This document shows positions 1-7,569 of a DNA stretch of 64,000 bases, piece after piece. Location of the stretch: NCBI GenBank assembly GCA_018366035.1, contig JAGZIW010000012.1, positions 1 to 64,000 on the forward strand. The letters are read 5' to 3'. The notes under the pieces are model-generated. The model was not told where the DNA came from and ran no database searches. It worked only from the letters and a program-made list of their open reading frames with translations. A program made the position numbers and the translations under genes. Numbering within the stretch: the first letter of the stretch is position 1; each line of letters begins with the position of its first letter. Source of the stretch: Butyricicoccus pullicaecorum (GTDB taxonomy: Bacteria; Bacillota; Clostridia; Oscillospirales; Butyricicoccaceae).

Positions 1-12
1 CATCGAATACAT

Positions 13-88
13 AGGGGTATAGCTCAGCTGGTAGAGCAGCGGTCTCCAAAACCGCGTGCCGTGGGTTCGATCCCTACTGCCCCTGCCA
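13..88 (+). tRNA. tRNA-Trp (CCA anticodon)
   Basis: Cloverleaf of 76 nt with encoded CCA. The acceptor AGGGGTA pairs with TGCCCCT, the anticodon loop is CTCCAAA (anticodon CCA) and the T arm contains GGTTCGATCC. It is the first of three closely packed tRNAs; more may lie left of the window. Confidence 0.95.
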
Positions 89-91
89 AAT

Positions 92-168
92 GGCCCGGTA
101 GCTCAGTTGGTTAGAGCGCTAGCCTGTCACGCTAGAGGTCGTGGGTTCGAGCCCCATCCGGGTCGCCA
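92..168 (+). tRNA. tRNA-Asp (GTC anticodon)
   Basis: Cloverleaf of 77 nt with encoded CCA. The acceptor GGCCCGG pairs with CCGGGTC, the anticodon loop is CTGTCAC (anticodon GTC) and the T loop is GGTTCGAGCC. It follows the tRNA-Trp by 3 nt, so they are probably cut from one precursor. Confidence 0.95.
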
Positions 169-215
169 ACTTCTTTTCAATTTCGCAAAAGCAATGACCG
201 TTTTGGCGACAATAT

Positions 216-291
216 GCTGTTGTAGCTCAGCAGGCAGAGCACTTCCTTGGTAAGGAAGAGGTCGACAGTTCGAATCTGTTCAACAGCTCCA
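216..291 (+). tRNA. tRNA-Thr (GGT anticodon)
   Basis: Cloverleaf of 76 nt with encoded CCA. The acceptor GCTGTTG pairs with CAACAGC, the anticodon stem CTTCC/GGAAG closes the loop TTGGTAA (anticodon GGT). It is the last member of the tRNA run and is followed at once by a terminator. Confidence 0.95.
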
Positions 292-295
292 AATG

Positions 296-334
296 AAAGA
301 CAGTCAAGATGATAATTCTTGTCTGTCTTTTTAT
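296..334 (+). terminator. Terminator of the tRNA run
   Basis: Arms AAAGACAG (296-303) and CTGTCTTT (323-330), extended inward by CAAG/CTTG, with a T-rich tail. It lies 5 nt after the tRNA-Thr CCA end. Confidence 0.8.
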
Positions 335-394
335 ATTTTAATTATTTAGTATTGAATTATTTGAGATGGCTTTGAAGTTTCACAGTTACTGTGT

Positions 395-442
395 CCTAGG
401 AAAAAAGCGGGAGAATTAATATTCTCCCGCTTTTTTCCTAGG
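395..442. repeat. 48-nt near-perfect palindrome with CCTAGG ends
   Basis: Two 24-nt halves match over the outer 22 bp. Each arm begins CCTAGG, then A6, then GCGGGAGAAT. The A6/T6 runs flank a GC-rich core, as in a bidirectional intrinsic terminator, but it sits between the tRNA terminator and a dead IS fragment with no obvious transcript to end. It could equally be the end of a small mobile element. Confidence 0.7.
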
Positions 443-520
443 CGCCGAATAGACAAGAAAAATCCTCTAATTAAACTGGAGGTCAATAAAAAATCTTGTA
501 AAAGGAAAAAGACCTCCTGA

Positions 521-628
521 GTTAAAATAGAAGAAGATATTATGAACGATTAGTTGAGTTTGAAAGAGTATATGGATCCGTTTATGGGTAGCGGAATCAG
601 TAGGCAAAAAGAAGGAGCCCCTGAGTAG
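521..628 (+). pseudogene. IS200/IS605-family transposase tnpA, C-terminal remnant
   Basis: The frame reads IEEDIMND, a TAG stop at 551-553, then LSLKEYMDPFMG and a short tail ending at TAG 626-628. Tails of the type DQLSLKEYxDPFxG are typical, from memory, of IS200-type HUH transposases, so the internal TAG looks like a C-to-T change of a Gln codon. An in-frame TGA at 518-520 blocks the frame upstream and the catalytic HUH and Tyr parts are absent, so the element cannot move itself. The hairpins that follow fit the right end of such an element. Confidence 0.6.
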
Positions 629-687
629 GGGTTACGAGATAGACCCTTATAGGGTCTGTTCAAACCACCAGTTGAACTGGTGGTTTG
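618..687 (+). mobile_element. IS200-type right-end hairpins
   Basis: Three consecutive inverted repeats follow the transposase remnant: CCCCT/AGGGG (618-631), GACCCT/AGGGTC (about 642-657) and AAACCACCAGTT/AACTGGTGGTTT (662-686). IS200/IS605 elements use subterminal hairpins in place of inverted terminal repeats, so this agrees with the adjacent tnpA fragment. I did not find a left end. Confidence 0.5.
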
Positions 688-697
688 ATTCTTTTTT
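662..697 (+). terminator. Strong hairpin with T-run
   Basis: A 12-bp stem AAACCACCAGTT/AACTGGTGGTTT with an almost closed loop is followed by GATTC and six T. It belongs to the IS remnant and would also stop plus-strand transcripts before the convergent sdaAA end at 713. Confidence 0.65.
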
Positions 698-712
698 GAA
701 CAGTATTTATTG

Positions 713-1588
713 TTATTCACCAAATATCTCTTGCTTTAGGCGCATACCGGTTGGCGTGGCGGCAAGTCCACCCAAAGCGGTTTCCTTGAGGGCGCACGGC
801 ATAGCATCGCCGACTTCACGCATTGCATCAATGACCTCATCGACTGGAATCACACTTTTAATTCCTGCCAGAGCAAGTTCTGCTGCTGTAAATGCGCAGG
901 CAACACCGCCTGCATTACGCTTTACGCAAGGCACCTCCACAAGACCGGCAATCGGATCGCATACAAGACCCAGTTGGTTTTTGATTGCAATTGCGCAAGC
1001 ATGTCCACACATTTCAGGAGTTCCACCAGCCATTTCTACTAAGGCAGCTGCTGCCATTGCAGAGGCACTTCCGCATTCTGCCTGACAGCCGCCCTGTGCG
1101 CCTGCGATAGAGGCTTTAGTTGCAATCACCATACCAAACGCACCGGCTGTAAAGAGTGCCATTACTGCGATATCTTCTGGGAGTTCTCGTTCCTCCAGCA
1201 GAGAAAGGATCGTGCCGGGCAGAATACCGCAGGAGCCTGCAGTTGGAGCAGCTACAATTTTTCCCATCGCCGCATTATATTCAGATACTGCAAGCGCACG
1301 AGTTAGTGCATTGCCAAAGAAAGAGCCGCATAAGCCACCAGTTTTGCTGTACTGCTGCATTTTATAGGCATCTCCACCTGTAAGACCACTGGTAGACTTC
1401 AGGTCCTGTGCAGTGCCCTCTGCAACTGCTTGCTGCATCACATGAAGATTATCACGCATATGTGCAATCAATTTTTCACGGGGGGTTTCGGTCTGCTCCG
1501 CCTGATCGCGTACAACCAGTTCGGAAATGGTGATATTTTCTTTTTCTGCTGCTTGAATCAGTTCAGCAATTGAATTATAATCCAGCAT
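713..1588 (-). CDS. sdaAA: L-serine dehydratase, iron-sulfur subunit alpha
   Basis: Deaminates L-serine to pyruvate and ammonia together with the beta subunit encoded just upstream. The 291-residue product is the usual length for the separate alpha chain. Visible family motifs are APTAGSCGILPG near residue 115, CQAECGSA near 170 and CDPIAGLVEVPC near 210; these carry the cysteines that bind the oxygen-labile 4Fe-4S cluster. The ATG has an AGGAGGA site and starts 11 nt after the sdaAB stop, so the two are cotranscribed behind the transporter at 2347-3552. Confidence 0.95.
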   Translation of the reverse strand: MLDYNSIAELIQAAEKENITISELVVRDQAEQTETPREKLIAHMRDNLHVMQQAVAEGTAQDLKSTSGLTGGDAYKMQQYSKTGGLCGSFFGNALTRALAVSEYNAAMGKIVAAPTAGSCGILPGTILSLLEERELPEDIAVMALFTAGAFGMVIATKASIAGAQGGCQAECGSASAMAAAALVEMAGGTPEMCGHACAIAIKNQLGLVCDPIAGLVEVPCVKRNAGGVACAFTAAELALAGIKSVIPVDEVIDAMREVGDAMPCALKETALGGLAATPTGMRLKQEIFGE

Positions 1589-1599
1589 AAAATTCCTCC

Positions 1600-2259
1600 T
1601 TAAATCGCACGAACGAGTACGACTCCTGTAATATGTTGCAGTTCACGAAGCCAGTTAATCATGGAGTCGGATACATCTCCATCTACCTCAATGGTCATGA
1701 CAGCTTCACCGCCCTTTTGTGGACGGGATAAGCGAAAGTTTCCGATATTTGCGCCTGAATATGCCATTGTATTGGTAACAGCTGCAATGACACCCGGGGT
1801 ATCTTTGTGCAGCACAATGAGAGTATTGTATTGTCCCGTGAATTGGACATCTAAACCGTTGATATTTGTTACGATAATATTACCGCCGCCAATGGAAGCA
1901 CCCGTGATATGACAGGTATTTCCATTTTTTCCTGTAAGCTCGATAATCGCGGTATTGGGATGCGCGCCAGAAAGCGTTGTGAGATAAAACTCATATTCTA
2001 ATCCTTCACTTTCTGCAAGTGTTAACGCATTGCGCAGGCGGGGATCGTAGGTGTGCATATCCAGAATACCTGCAATGAGTGCTTTGTCAGTACCATGTCC
2101 GCGATAGGTTTGAGCAAACGAGCCACATAGACCGATTCGCGCTTTGATTGGACGGTCGGCAAGAATTTTACGCGCAACACGACCAAGGCGGCAAGCACCT
2201 GCCGTATGGGAGCTAGAAGGACCAATCATAACAGGACCAATGATATCAAAAATTTGCAT
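1600..2259 (-). CDS. sdaAB: L-serine dehydratase, iron-sulfur subunit beta
   Basis: Regulatory/substrate-binding partner of SdaAA. The N-terminal part has GPSSSHTAGACRLGR (from about residue 9), the signature of the beta domain, and the C-terminal 75 residues form an ACT domain (VTNTMAYSGANIGNFRLSR) as in clostridial two-subunit enzymes. I start at the ATG giving MQIFDIIGP because GGAGTAG lies directly upstream; the frame is open 10 codons further but with no good ribosome site. Product 219 aa. Confidence 0.93.
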   Translation of the reverse strand: MQIFDIIGPVMIGPSSSHTAGACRLGRVARKILADRPIKARIGLCGSFAQTYRGHGTDKALIAGILDMHTYDPRLRNALTLAESEGLEYEFYLTTLSGAHPNTAIIELTGKNGNTCHITGASIGGGNIIVTNINGLDVQFTGQYNTLIVLHKDTPGVIAAVTNTMAYSGANIGNFRLSRPQKGGEAVMTIEVDGDVSDSMINWLRELQHITGVVLVRAI

Positions 2260-2308
2260 AAGCCTACTCCTTTTATTTTTGATTTTCAATCAATTAAAAT
2301 TTCACAAG

Positions 2309-2332
2309 CAGCCGTGCCCTGAGGCACGGCTG
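2309..2332 (-). terminator. Hairpin between sstT and sdaAB
   Basis: Arms CAGCCGTGCC/GGCACGGCTG with a 4-nt loop. On the minus strand it follows the transporter stop but lacks a clean T-run, so it probably reduces readthrough or stabilises the upstream message and does not fully end it. Confidence 0.45.
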
Positions 2333-2346
2333 TCTGGCTTGGATTT

Positions 2347-3552
2347 TTACTTTTTAATCCATTTCTTATAAATGGTATCTACAATGACACCGATTGCGTT
2401 ATCACCGGAAACATTACAAGCAGTACCAAAAGAGTCTTGTGTAATATACAGTGCAACCATAATTGCGCAGATTGGGCCTTCCGGATCACCAAGTTCTGTA
2501 CCAAAAATCATATAGAGAAATGGAAGGGCAGTCATGATAGAGCCGCCGGGAGCGCCGGGAGATGCAATCATAGCCACGCCTAGAGTTGCGATAAATGGAA
2601 TAACGGTGGTAAGATTGATATCAATTTGATTCATGAGACAAACTGCGGTTGCACATGCGGTAATCGTAATCATGGAACCTGCCATATGAATGTTTGCGCA
2701 CAGAGGAACCACGAAATTTCGAATTTCGGGAGAAACACCGTCAGCCTCTGCACACTGCAAATTGACCGGAATGGTTGCAGCCGAAGACTGCGTACCGAGT
2801 GCTGTTGTGTAACCGGGAATTTGGTTTTTAATTAGTTGGAATGGATTTTTATGGCTGATGCCACCTGCAATAATAAACTGTATGGTAATACAAATAAGGT
2901 GCATCAGAATAACAACGATAAATACTTTCCATAGGATACCCAGAATGACGAAAGTTTTGCCAGAACGGGTCATATCTACGAATGTACCACAGATGTAGAG
3001 CGGCAGGAGTGGAACGATTGCAACATGCAGGACTTTGTCAATGATTGCCGAAAAATCGCGGAAACCATTATAAAGGGAGTTGCCTAGCTCCTTGCCCCGC
3101 ATAGAGGACATACAAAGACCAAGAATAAATGCCAGAAGAACAGCAGATAACGTATCTAAAAGAGGTGTTACAGAAATAGACAGGAAAGGTGTTAATGAAT
3201 TTCCAGCAGTTTCCGCAATCTGTTCGAGTGCATCTGAACTCATAAAAGATGGAAACAAGGTGCTGGATACCAGATAAGAAGCCGAACCAGCAATTAGCGT
3301 AGAAGCGTAAGCAAGTCCTGCGGTCACGAGGAGCAGTTTTCCAGCACCCTGCGACAAATCTGCAATACCCATGGTGACATACGCCAGAATCATGAGCGGA
3401 ATAACAAATTTCAGGAACATACTAAAGAGTGATGAGGCTGTTACCACCAAACGACTGATGACCTCGGGAATGAACGGCTGCCCCAAAAGAATACCCAAGA
3501 GAATACCGATAATGAGGCGGGGTACAAGCCCTAATTTTTTCTTTTCCATCAT
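2347..3552 (-). CDS. sstT: Serine/threonine:sodium symporter, DAACS family
   Basis: Membrane protein of 401 aa that imports serine and threonine with sodium; the family is the dicarboxylate/amino acid:cation symporters. Eight or so hydrophobic segments are visible, together with the re-entrant-loop serine stretch (ALGTQSSAATIPVNL, about 250-265) and the C-terminal MIASPGAPGG motif. Position directly upstream of sdaAB-sdaAA makes serine the likely substrate: import, then deamination to pyruvate for energy. A GGGGGA site precedes the start. A minus-strand -10 TATAAT lies at 3590-3595. Confidence 0.9.
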   Translation of the reverse strand: MMEKKKLGLVPRLIIGILLGILLGQPFIPEVISRLVVTASSLFSMFLKFVIPLMILAYVTMGIADLSQGAGKLLLVTAGLAYASTLIAGSASYLVSSTLFPSFMSSDALEQIAETAGNSLTPFLSISVTPLLDTLSAVLLAFILGLCMSSMRGKELGNSLYNGFRDFSAIIDKVLHVAIVPLLPLYICGTFVDMTRSGKTFVILGILWKVFIVVILMHLICITIQFIIAGGISHKNPFQLIKNQIPGYTTALGTQSSAATIPVNLQCAEADGVSPEIRNFVVPLCANIHMAGSMITITACATAVCLMNQIDINLTTVIPFIATLGVAMIASPGAPGGSIMTALPFLYMIFGTELGDPEGPICAIMVALYITQDSFGTACNVSGDNAIGVIVDTIYKKWIKK

Positions 3553-4181
3553 AAATCCCCCTAATCATGGATTGTGATTGTGCACTCTCATTATACAGAT
3601 TCGATATTCCTTACGCAACCAGATAGAAATGGCGAATTCATAGATTGTTTATATTTGAATGTCCTCTACGGGCGGAATTATACGAGAAAATCCACAATGT
3701 ACGAACAAATAACGATGAAAATAAATATTTACAATCTATGTATAGAAAATAGATAAGTAATATTGTAGGAAAATACCAATAAAATTAGCATTTACACGAA
3801 AAAAAAGCAAGTATATTGTAAGAAATGTTCAGTATATGTATATCTACGCATATGTAAGAATAAAAACAGATAAAAGAAGCAGAGAAAACACAAAAAATGA
3901 AAGAACACTTTATATAAAAATTCGTTTTGTATATTGCATGATTCAGAGGAAAGCCCAAGGAAGCAATGGAAGGATAAGCAAGGAGAACAGTACCATATAA
4001 AATGGTGAAAGGGTAGTGTGTGGGAACTGAAACACTGAGAAGAGGGCGAAACTTTTTCTGAAGAGAGTGCTGATTTTGTCAAATAAAAGGGGATCATGTG
4101 TTGTCAATAGGAATGTCGTTTCAGATATGACAAAAAAATAAGATGAGAATTGTAGAACTGCCCAAACGATTTGTCGTACCC
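3553..4181. other. AT-rich intergenic region
   Basis: About 630 nt of strongly AT-rich sequence between divergent sstT and nrdD. The left edge holds the sstT promoter (minus-strand TATAAT 3590-3595, weak TTGCGT 3613-3618). The open frames here (for example on the minus strand 3792-4097) have no ribosome site and low-complexity Phe/Leu/Ser-rich translations, so I see no gene. Confidence 0.6.
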
Positions 4182-4296
4182 TTGACAAGCGTCCCGAACA
4201 GAGATATAGTATTAAAAGCATCACGTGTTAAGAACACTAGATATGGTATTGATGTTTATCCACAACAACAAAAAGTTGTGCACAGCTTTATACACA
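4182..4296 (+). promoter_or_regulatory. nrdD promoter with NrdR-like and DnaA-like boxes
   Basis: TTGACA (4182-4187), 17 nt, TATAGT (4205-4210) is a near-ideal sigma-A promoter. An NrdR-like box, ACACTAGATATGGTAT, is at 4234-4249 and a second related 12-mer, AGATATAGTATT (4202-4213), overlaps the -10. Two DnaA-box sequences follow in the leader, TTATCCACA (4256-4264) and TTATACACA (4288-4296), 32 nt apart. NrdR control of ribonucleotide reductase genes is well established; occupancy by DnaA is inference. Confidence 0.6.
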
Positions 4297-4329
4297 GGCA
4301 AATCTGCCTTGGAAGGAGCTTTCTTTTAC

Positions 4330-6660
4330 ATGATAACACAAATCATTAAACGAGATGGTCGGCATACGGCATTTGAAACAGGTAAAATTGCAAACGCCAT
4401 TTTTCAGGCGGCACGGGAATCTGACACGCTTGACTATGAGACCGCGAAGAAATTGGCAGGGATCGTGGAGCACAAGCTGGAACAAACCTTTGCGGGGGAG
4501 CCTCTCACTGCCGAGCAGATTCAGGCTGAGGTGGAACAGGTGCTGATGGACGCCGGACAGCTTCACACAGCAAAGCAGTATATCCGGTATCGAAATGAGC
4601 GCACACAGGTGCGCGAAATGAATACGCGCTTAATGAAGGTTTATGAGGAGCTAACTTTCAAGTCTTCTGCTCAAAACAACACAAAGCGGGAGAATGCAAA
4701 TATTGATGGGGATACTGCAATGGGAACCATGCTAAAGTATGGCTCTGAGGGTGCAAAGCAGTTTTATGAAATGTTTATTCTCGCTCCCGAGCATGCACGT
4801 GCACATAGGGAAGGCGATATTCATATCCATGATTTGGATTTTCTGACGCTGACAACGACCTGCTGCCAAATAGACTTGCGAAAGCTATTCCGTGGTGGAT
4901 TTTCTACCGGACATGGTTTTTTGAGGGAACCCAATGACATTCGCTCTTATTCTGCACTGGCGTGCATTGCGTTGCAGTCCAATCAGAATGATCAGCATGG
5001 TGGTCAGTCCATTCCGAATTTTGAATATTCTATGGCAGCTGGAGTTGCCAAGACCTATCGCCGTATCTTTACGGAAAATTTGACCAAGGCAGTCGAAATT
5101 TATCTGGAGCAGGAAGATGGTGCGTTGACAGGCAAATCGGTTGTACAGGAGGCCGAGCGGGAAACCGGCGCACAAGCTGCAATGGCAGCAGACAATGGCT
5201 TTGATGAAGCTGTATATCGGATACTCTGTACGCAGGTAGACACAAAAACCGCGAAAAAGATCGTGCAATTCACACGCAAATATGCGGTTAAGGAAACAAA
5301 ACGTGCAACCTATCAGGCAATGGAGGCGTTGGTTCATAATCTCAATACCATGCATTCCCGTGCAGGTGCACAGGTTCCGTTTACTTCATTAAATTATGGT
5401 ACAGATACTTCGCCGGAGGGCAGACTGGTTATGGAGTGCCTTTTGAAGGCAACAGAGGCTGGACTTGGCAACGGAGAGACCTCTATTTTTCCCATTCATA
5501 TTTTTAAGGTCAAGGAAGGTGTCAATTATAATCCGGAGGATCCCAATTATGATTTATTCCAGCTTGCTATGCGGGTATCTGCGAAGCGTATGTTTCCCAA
5601 TTTTTCTTTTTTAGATGCGCCTTTCAATGCAGCTTATTATAAGGCTGGATATCCGGAAACTGAGGCGACCTATATGGGCTGTCGTACCCGAGTCGTTGGA
5701 AATACATATGATCCATCGCGTGAAATCGTCAATGGACGCGGAAATTTAAGTTTTACCTCTATCAATTTGCCGCGTTTGGCAATTTTGAGTGGGGGAGATC
5801 TCAATGTTTTTTTTGAACAGCTGGATCAGAAAATAAACTTGGTAATTGATCAGCTGCTGGAACGTTTCCAAATTCAGGCGCACAAGAAGGTGCGCAATTA
5901 TCCGTTTCTAATGGGACAGGGGGTGTGGCTGGATTCGGAAAAACTTGATCCAGATGATGCAGTGGGCGAAGTGCTCAAGCACGGTACGCTCACCTGCGGA
6001 TTTATTGGATTGGCCGAGACACTGAAGGCGCTTATTGGTGTGCACCATGGAGAAAGTGATGAGGCGCAGACGCTCGGGCTGAAAATCATCTCACACATGC
6101 GGGAACGTATGGACGCCGCATCAGAGCAGTATCACCTCAATTTCTCTCTGATTGCAACACCGGCTGAAGGCTTGTCTGGACGTTTTGTCCGTATGGACCG
6201 AGAGCGTTTTGGCAGTATTGCAGGGGTTACCGACCGTGAATATTACACGAATTCTTTTCATGTTCCAGTTTATTATCCCATTTCTGCTTTTGAAAAAATC
6301 CAGCGGGAGGCACCGTACCATGCGCTGACCAATGGCGGACATATCAGCTATATTGAGCTCGACGGAGATCCAACGCAGAATATAGAGGCGTTTGAAACGG
6401 TTGTGCGTGCTATGAAGGAGGCTGGTATGGGATATGGTGCTATCAATCACCCAATCGACCGCGATCCGATTTGTGGGTACACAGGCATCATTGGCGATGT
6501 CTGCCCGCGCTGCGGACGACGGGAGGGCGAAGGCGTTCCGCTTGCCAAGCTGCATAAGCTGGGACTCTATCGGCATTTGAATGCAACAACGCTGGGATAT
6601 CATGGAGACCCTTATGAAGAGCAAGAACGCATGGTAAATCCACTTTGCGTGCAATCATAA
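4330..6660 (+). CDS. nrdD: Anaerobic ribonucleoside-triphosphate reductase, class III large chain
   Basis: Reduces ribonucleotides to deoxyribonucleotides without oxygen. The 776-residue product starts with an ATP-cone (IIKRDGRHTAFETGKIANAI) and carries the catalytic-core stretches GNGETSIFPIHIF and YMGCRTRV, the latter with the thiyl cysteine. A zinc-finger-like CGYTG/CPRCG stretch follows near the end. The usual C-terminal glycyl-radical motif (R-x-x-G-Y-L) is missing: after CPRCG the chain ends in a 45-residue tail containing LGYHGDPYEEQERMVNP. The motif is instead on the next ORF. ATG 4330 is chosen for its GGAAGGAG site; the frame is open upstream. Confidence 0.93.
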   Translation: MITQIIKRDGRHTAFETGKIANAIFQAARESDTLDYETAKKLAGIVEHKLEQTFAGEPLTAEQIQAEVEQVLMDAGQLHTAKQYIRYRNERTQVREMNTRLMKVYEELTFKSSAQNNTKRENANIDGDTAMGTMLKYGSEGAKQFYEMFILAPEHARAHREGDIHIHDLDFLTLTTTCCQIDLRKLFRGGFSTGHGFLREPNDIRSYSALACIALQSNQNDQHGGQSIPNFEYSMAAGVAKTYRRIFTENLTKAVEIYLEQEDGALTGKSVVQEAERETGAQAAMAADNGFDEAVYRILCTQVDTKTAKKIVQFTRKYAVKETKRATYQAMEALVHNLNTMHSRAGAQVPFTSLNYGTDTSPEGRLVMECLLKATEAGLGNGETSIFPIHIFKVKEGVNYNPEDPNYDLFQLAMRVSAKRMFPNFSFLDAPFNAAYYKAGYPETEATYMGCRTRVVGNTYDPSREIVNGRGNLSFTSINLPRLAILSGGDLNVFFEQLDQKINLVIDQLLERFQIQAHKKVRNYPFLMGQGVWLDSEKLDPDDAVGEVLKHGTLTCGFIGLAETLKALIGVHHGESDEAQTLGLKIISHMRERMDAASEQYHLNFSLIATPAEGLSGRFVRMDRERFGSIAGVTDREYYTNSFHVPVYYPISAFEKIQREAPYHALTNGGHISYIELDGDPTQNIEAFETVVRAMKEAGMGYGAINHPIDRDPICGYTGIIGDVCPRCGRREGEGVPLAKLHKLGLYRHLNATTLGYHGDPYEEQERMVNPLCVQS

Positions 6661-6686
6661 CAATAGAAAGAAGGCTGTATCAAAAA

Positions 6687-6890
6687 ATGGCAAGAGAATA
6701 TCATGTGACAGAAGTAGACGGCGTTGCTGTTGTTGGCGAAGGCGTTGGATTTGAGAGGATTCGCCGGATCACGGGTTATCTGGTTGGTACACTCGATCGG
6801 TTTAACAATGGAAAACGTGCAGAAGAGAGTGACCGCGTAAAGCATGGGGTATCCTGCTGTTCTCTCAATGACAGTACACGCTCGGCATAA
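6687..6890 (+). CDS. Stand-alone NrdD glycyl-radical domain
   Basis: A 67-residue protein that matches only the C-terminal end of ordinary clostridial NrdD: GVGFERIRRITGYLVG at 20-34, then DRFNNGKRAE and DRVKHG. The radical glycine is Gly30. It has its own ATG, a GAAGG site and a 26-nt spacer after nrdD, and it is followed by the activase. It resembles in logic the YfiD/GrcA spare domain of pyruvate formate-lyase, but here the main chain seems to have no usable copy, so it may be an obligatory subunit. A CC pair at 57-58 near the C-terminus could serve as redox thiols. Confidence 0.75.
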   Translation: MAREYHVTEVDGVAVVGEGVGFERIRRITGYLVGTLDRFNNGKRAEESDRVKHGVSCCSLNDSTRSA

Positions 6891-6894
6891 GCAG

Positions 6895-7404
6895 ATGTGC
6901 AAGATGCTTCGCATTGCGGGAACCATTGGAGAATCCATTGTAGATGGGCCCGGCTTTCGTTATGTCATTTTTACGCAGGGCTGTCCGCATCGATGCTCGG
7001 GGTGTCATAATCCGGAAACGCATGATTTTGCAGGCGGTCATCTGATAGATCCTGATGTATTGGTGCAGGATATCCTTAAAAATCCACTTGTATCTGGTGT
7101 GACCTTTTCAGGAGGAGAACCATTTTGTCAGGCACAGGCCTTATCCGCAGTTGCAGAAAAGTTGCAGGGGAAAAAACATCTTATGGCATACAGCGGATAT
7201 ACATTTGAACAGCTTTTGGAGCTGCCGGACCCATGGGTGCTGAAGCTGCTTGAAAAGCTGGCTCTTTTGGTTGATGGTCCATTTATAGAAGCGCAAAAGG
7301 GATTGGAGCTGCGTTTTCGCGGCAGCAGCAACCAACGTGTTTTAGATGTTCCTGCATCGCTTGCTGCCCGACAGGCTGTTTGGCTAAAAGGCGTAGTCTG
7401 GTAG
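6895..7404 (+). CDS. nrdG: Anaerobic ribonucleotide reductase-activating protein
   Basis: Radical SAM activase that abstracts hydrogen from the glycyl-radical site of the reductase. From the chosen start, the CxxxCxxC cluster ligands are Cys30, Cys34 and Cys37 (CPHRCSGC), preceded by the family start RIAGTIGESIVDGPG and followed by FSGGEP. About 169 aa, normal for NrdG. The start is uncertain: ATG 6895 (MCKMLRIAG) begins 4 nt after the preceding stop, ATG 6904 is possible, and an overlapping ATG at 6844 would add 17 residues not seen in the family. Confidence 0.9.
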   Translation: MCKMLRIAGTIGESIVDGPGFRYVIFTQGCPHRCSGCHNPETHDFAGGHLIDPDVLVQDILKNPLVSGVTFSGGEPFCQAQALSAVAEKLQGKKHLMAYSGYTFEQLLELPDPWVLKLLEKLALLVDGPFIEAQKGLELRFRGSSNQRVLDVPASLAARQAVWLKGVVW

Positions 7405-7442
7405 AATGATAGGAGCGAATCATAGAGATGTCTGCTGGGAGG

Positions 7443-7490
7443 GCCCAGAGTCAAATGGCTGAGAAATGCTGTCTGACTCTGGGCTTTCCT
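7443..7490 (+). terminator. Terminator after nrdG
   Basis: Perfect 11-bp stem GCCCAGAGTCA (7443-7453)/TGACTCTGGGC (7474-7484) with a 20-nt loop and a short TTT tail. It separates the nrd genes from the following EcsC-like gene. Confidence 0.6.
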
Positions 7491-7569
7491 GTGCTGCTGA
7501 GCTGTGGACAGGATAACAAAGTCTCAGCGTTTTCCACACTGGCTGTGCGTTGGGAAGGAGCTGATATCT

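Noticed and set aside
3792..4224. Two overlapping minus-strand frames in the AT-rich gap before nrdD
   Set aside because: Phe/Leu/Ser-rich low-complexity translations with no ribosome site or family resemblance.
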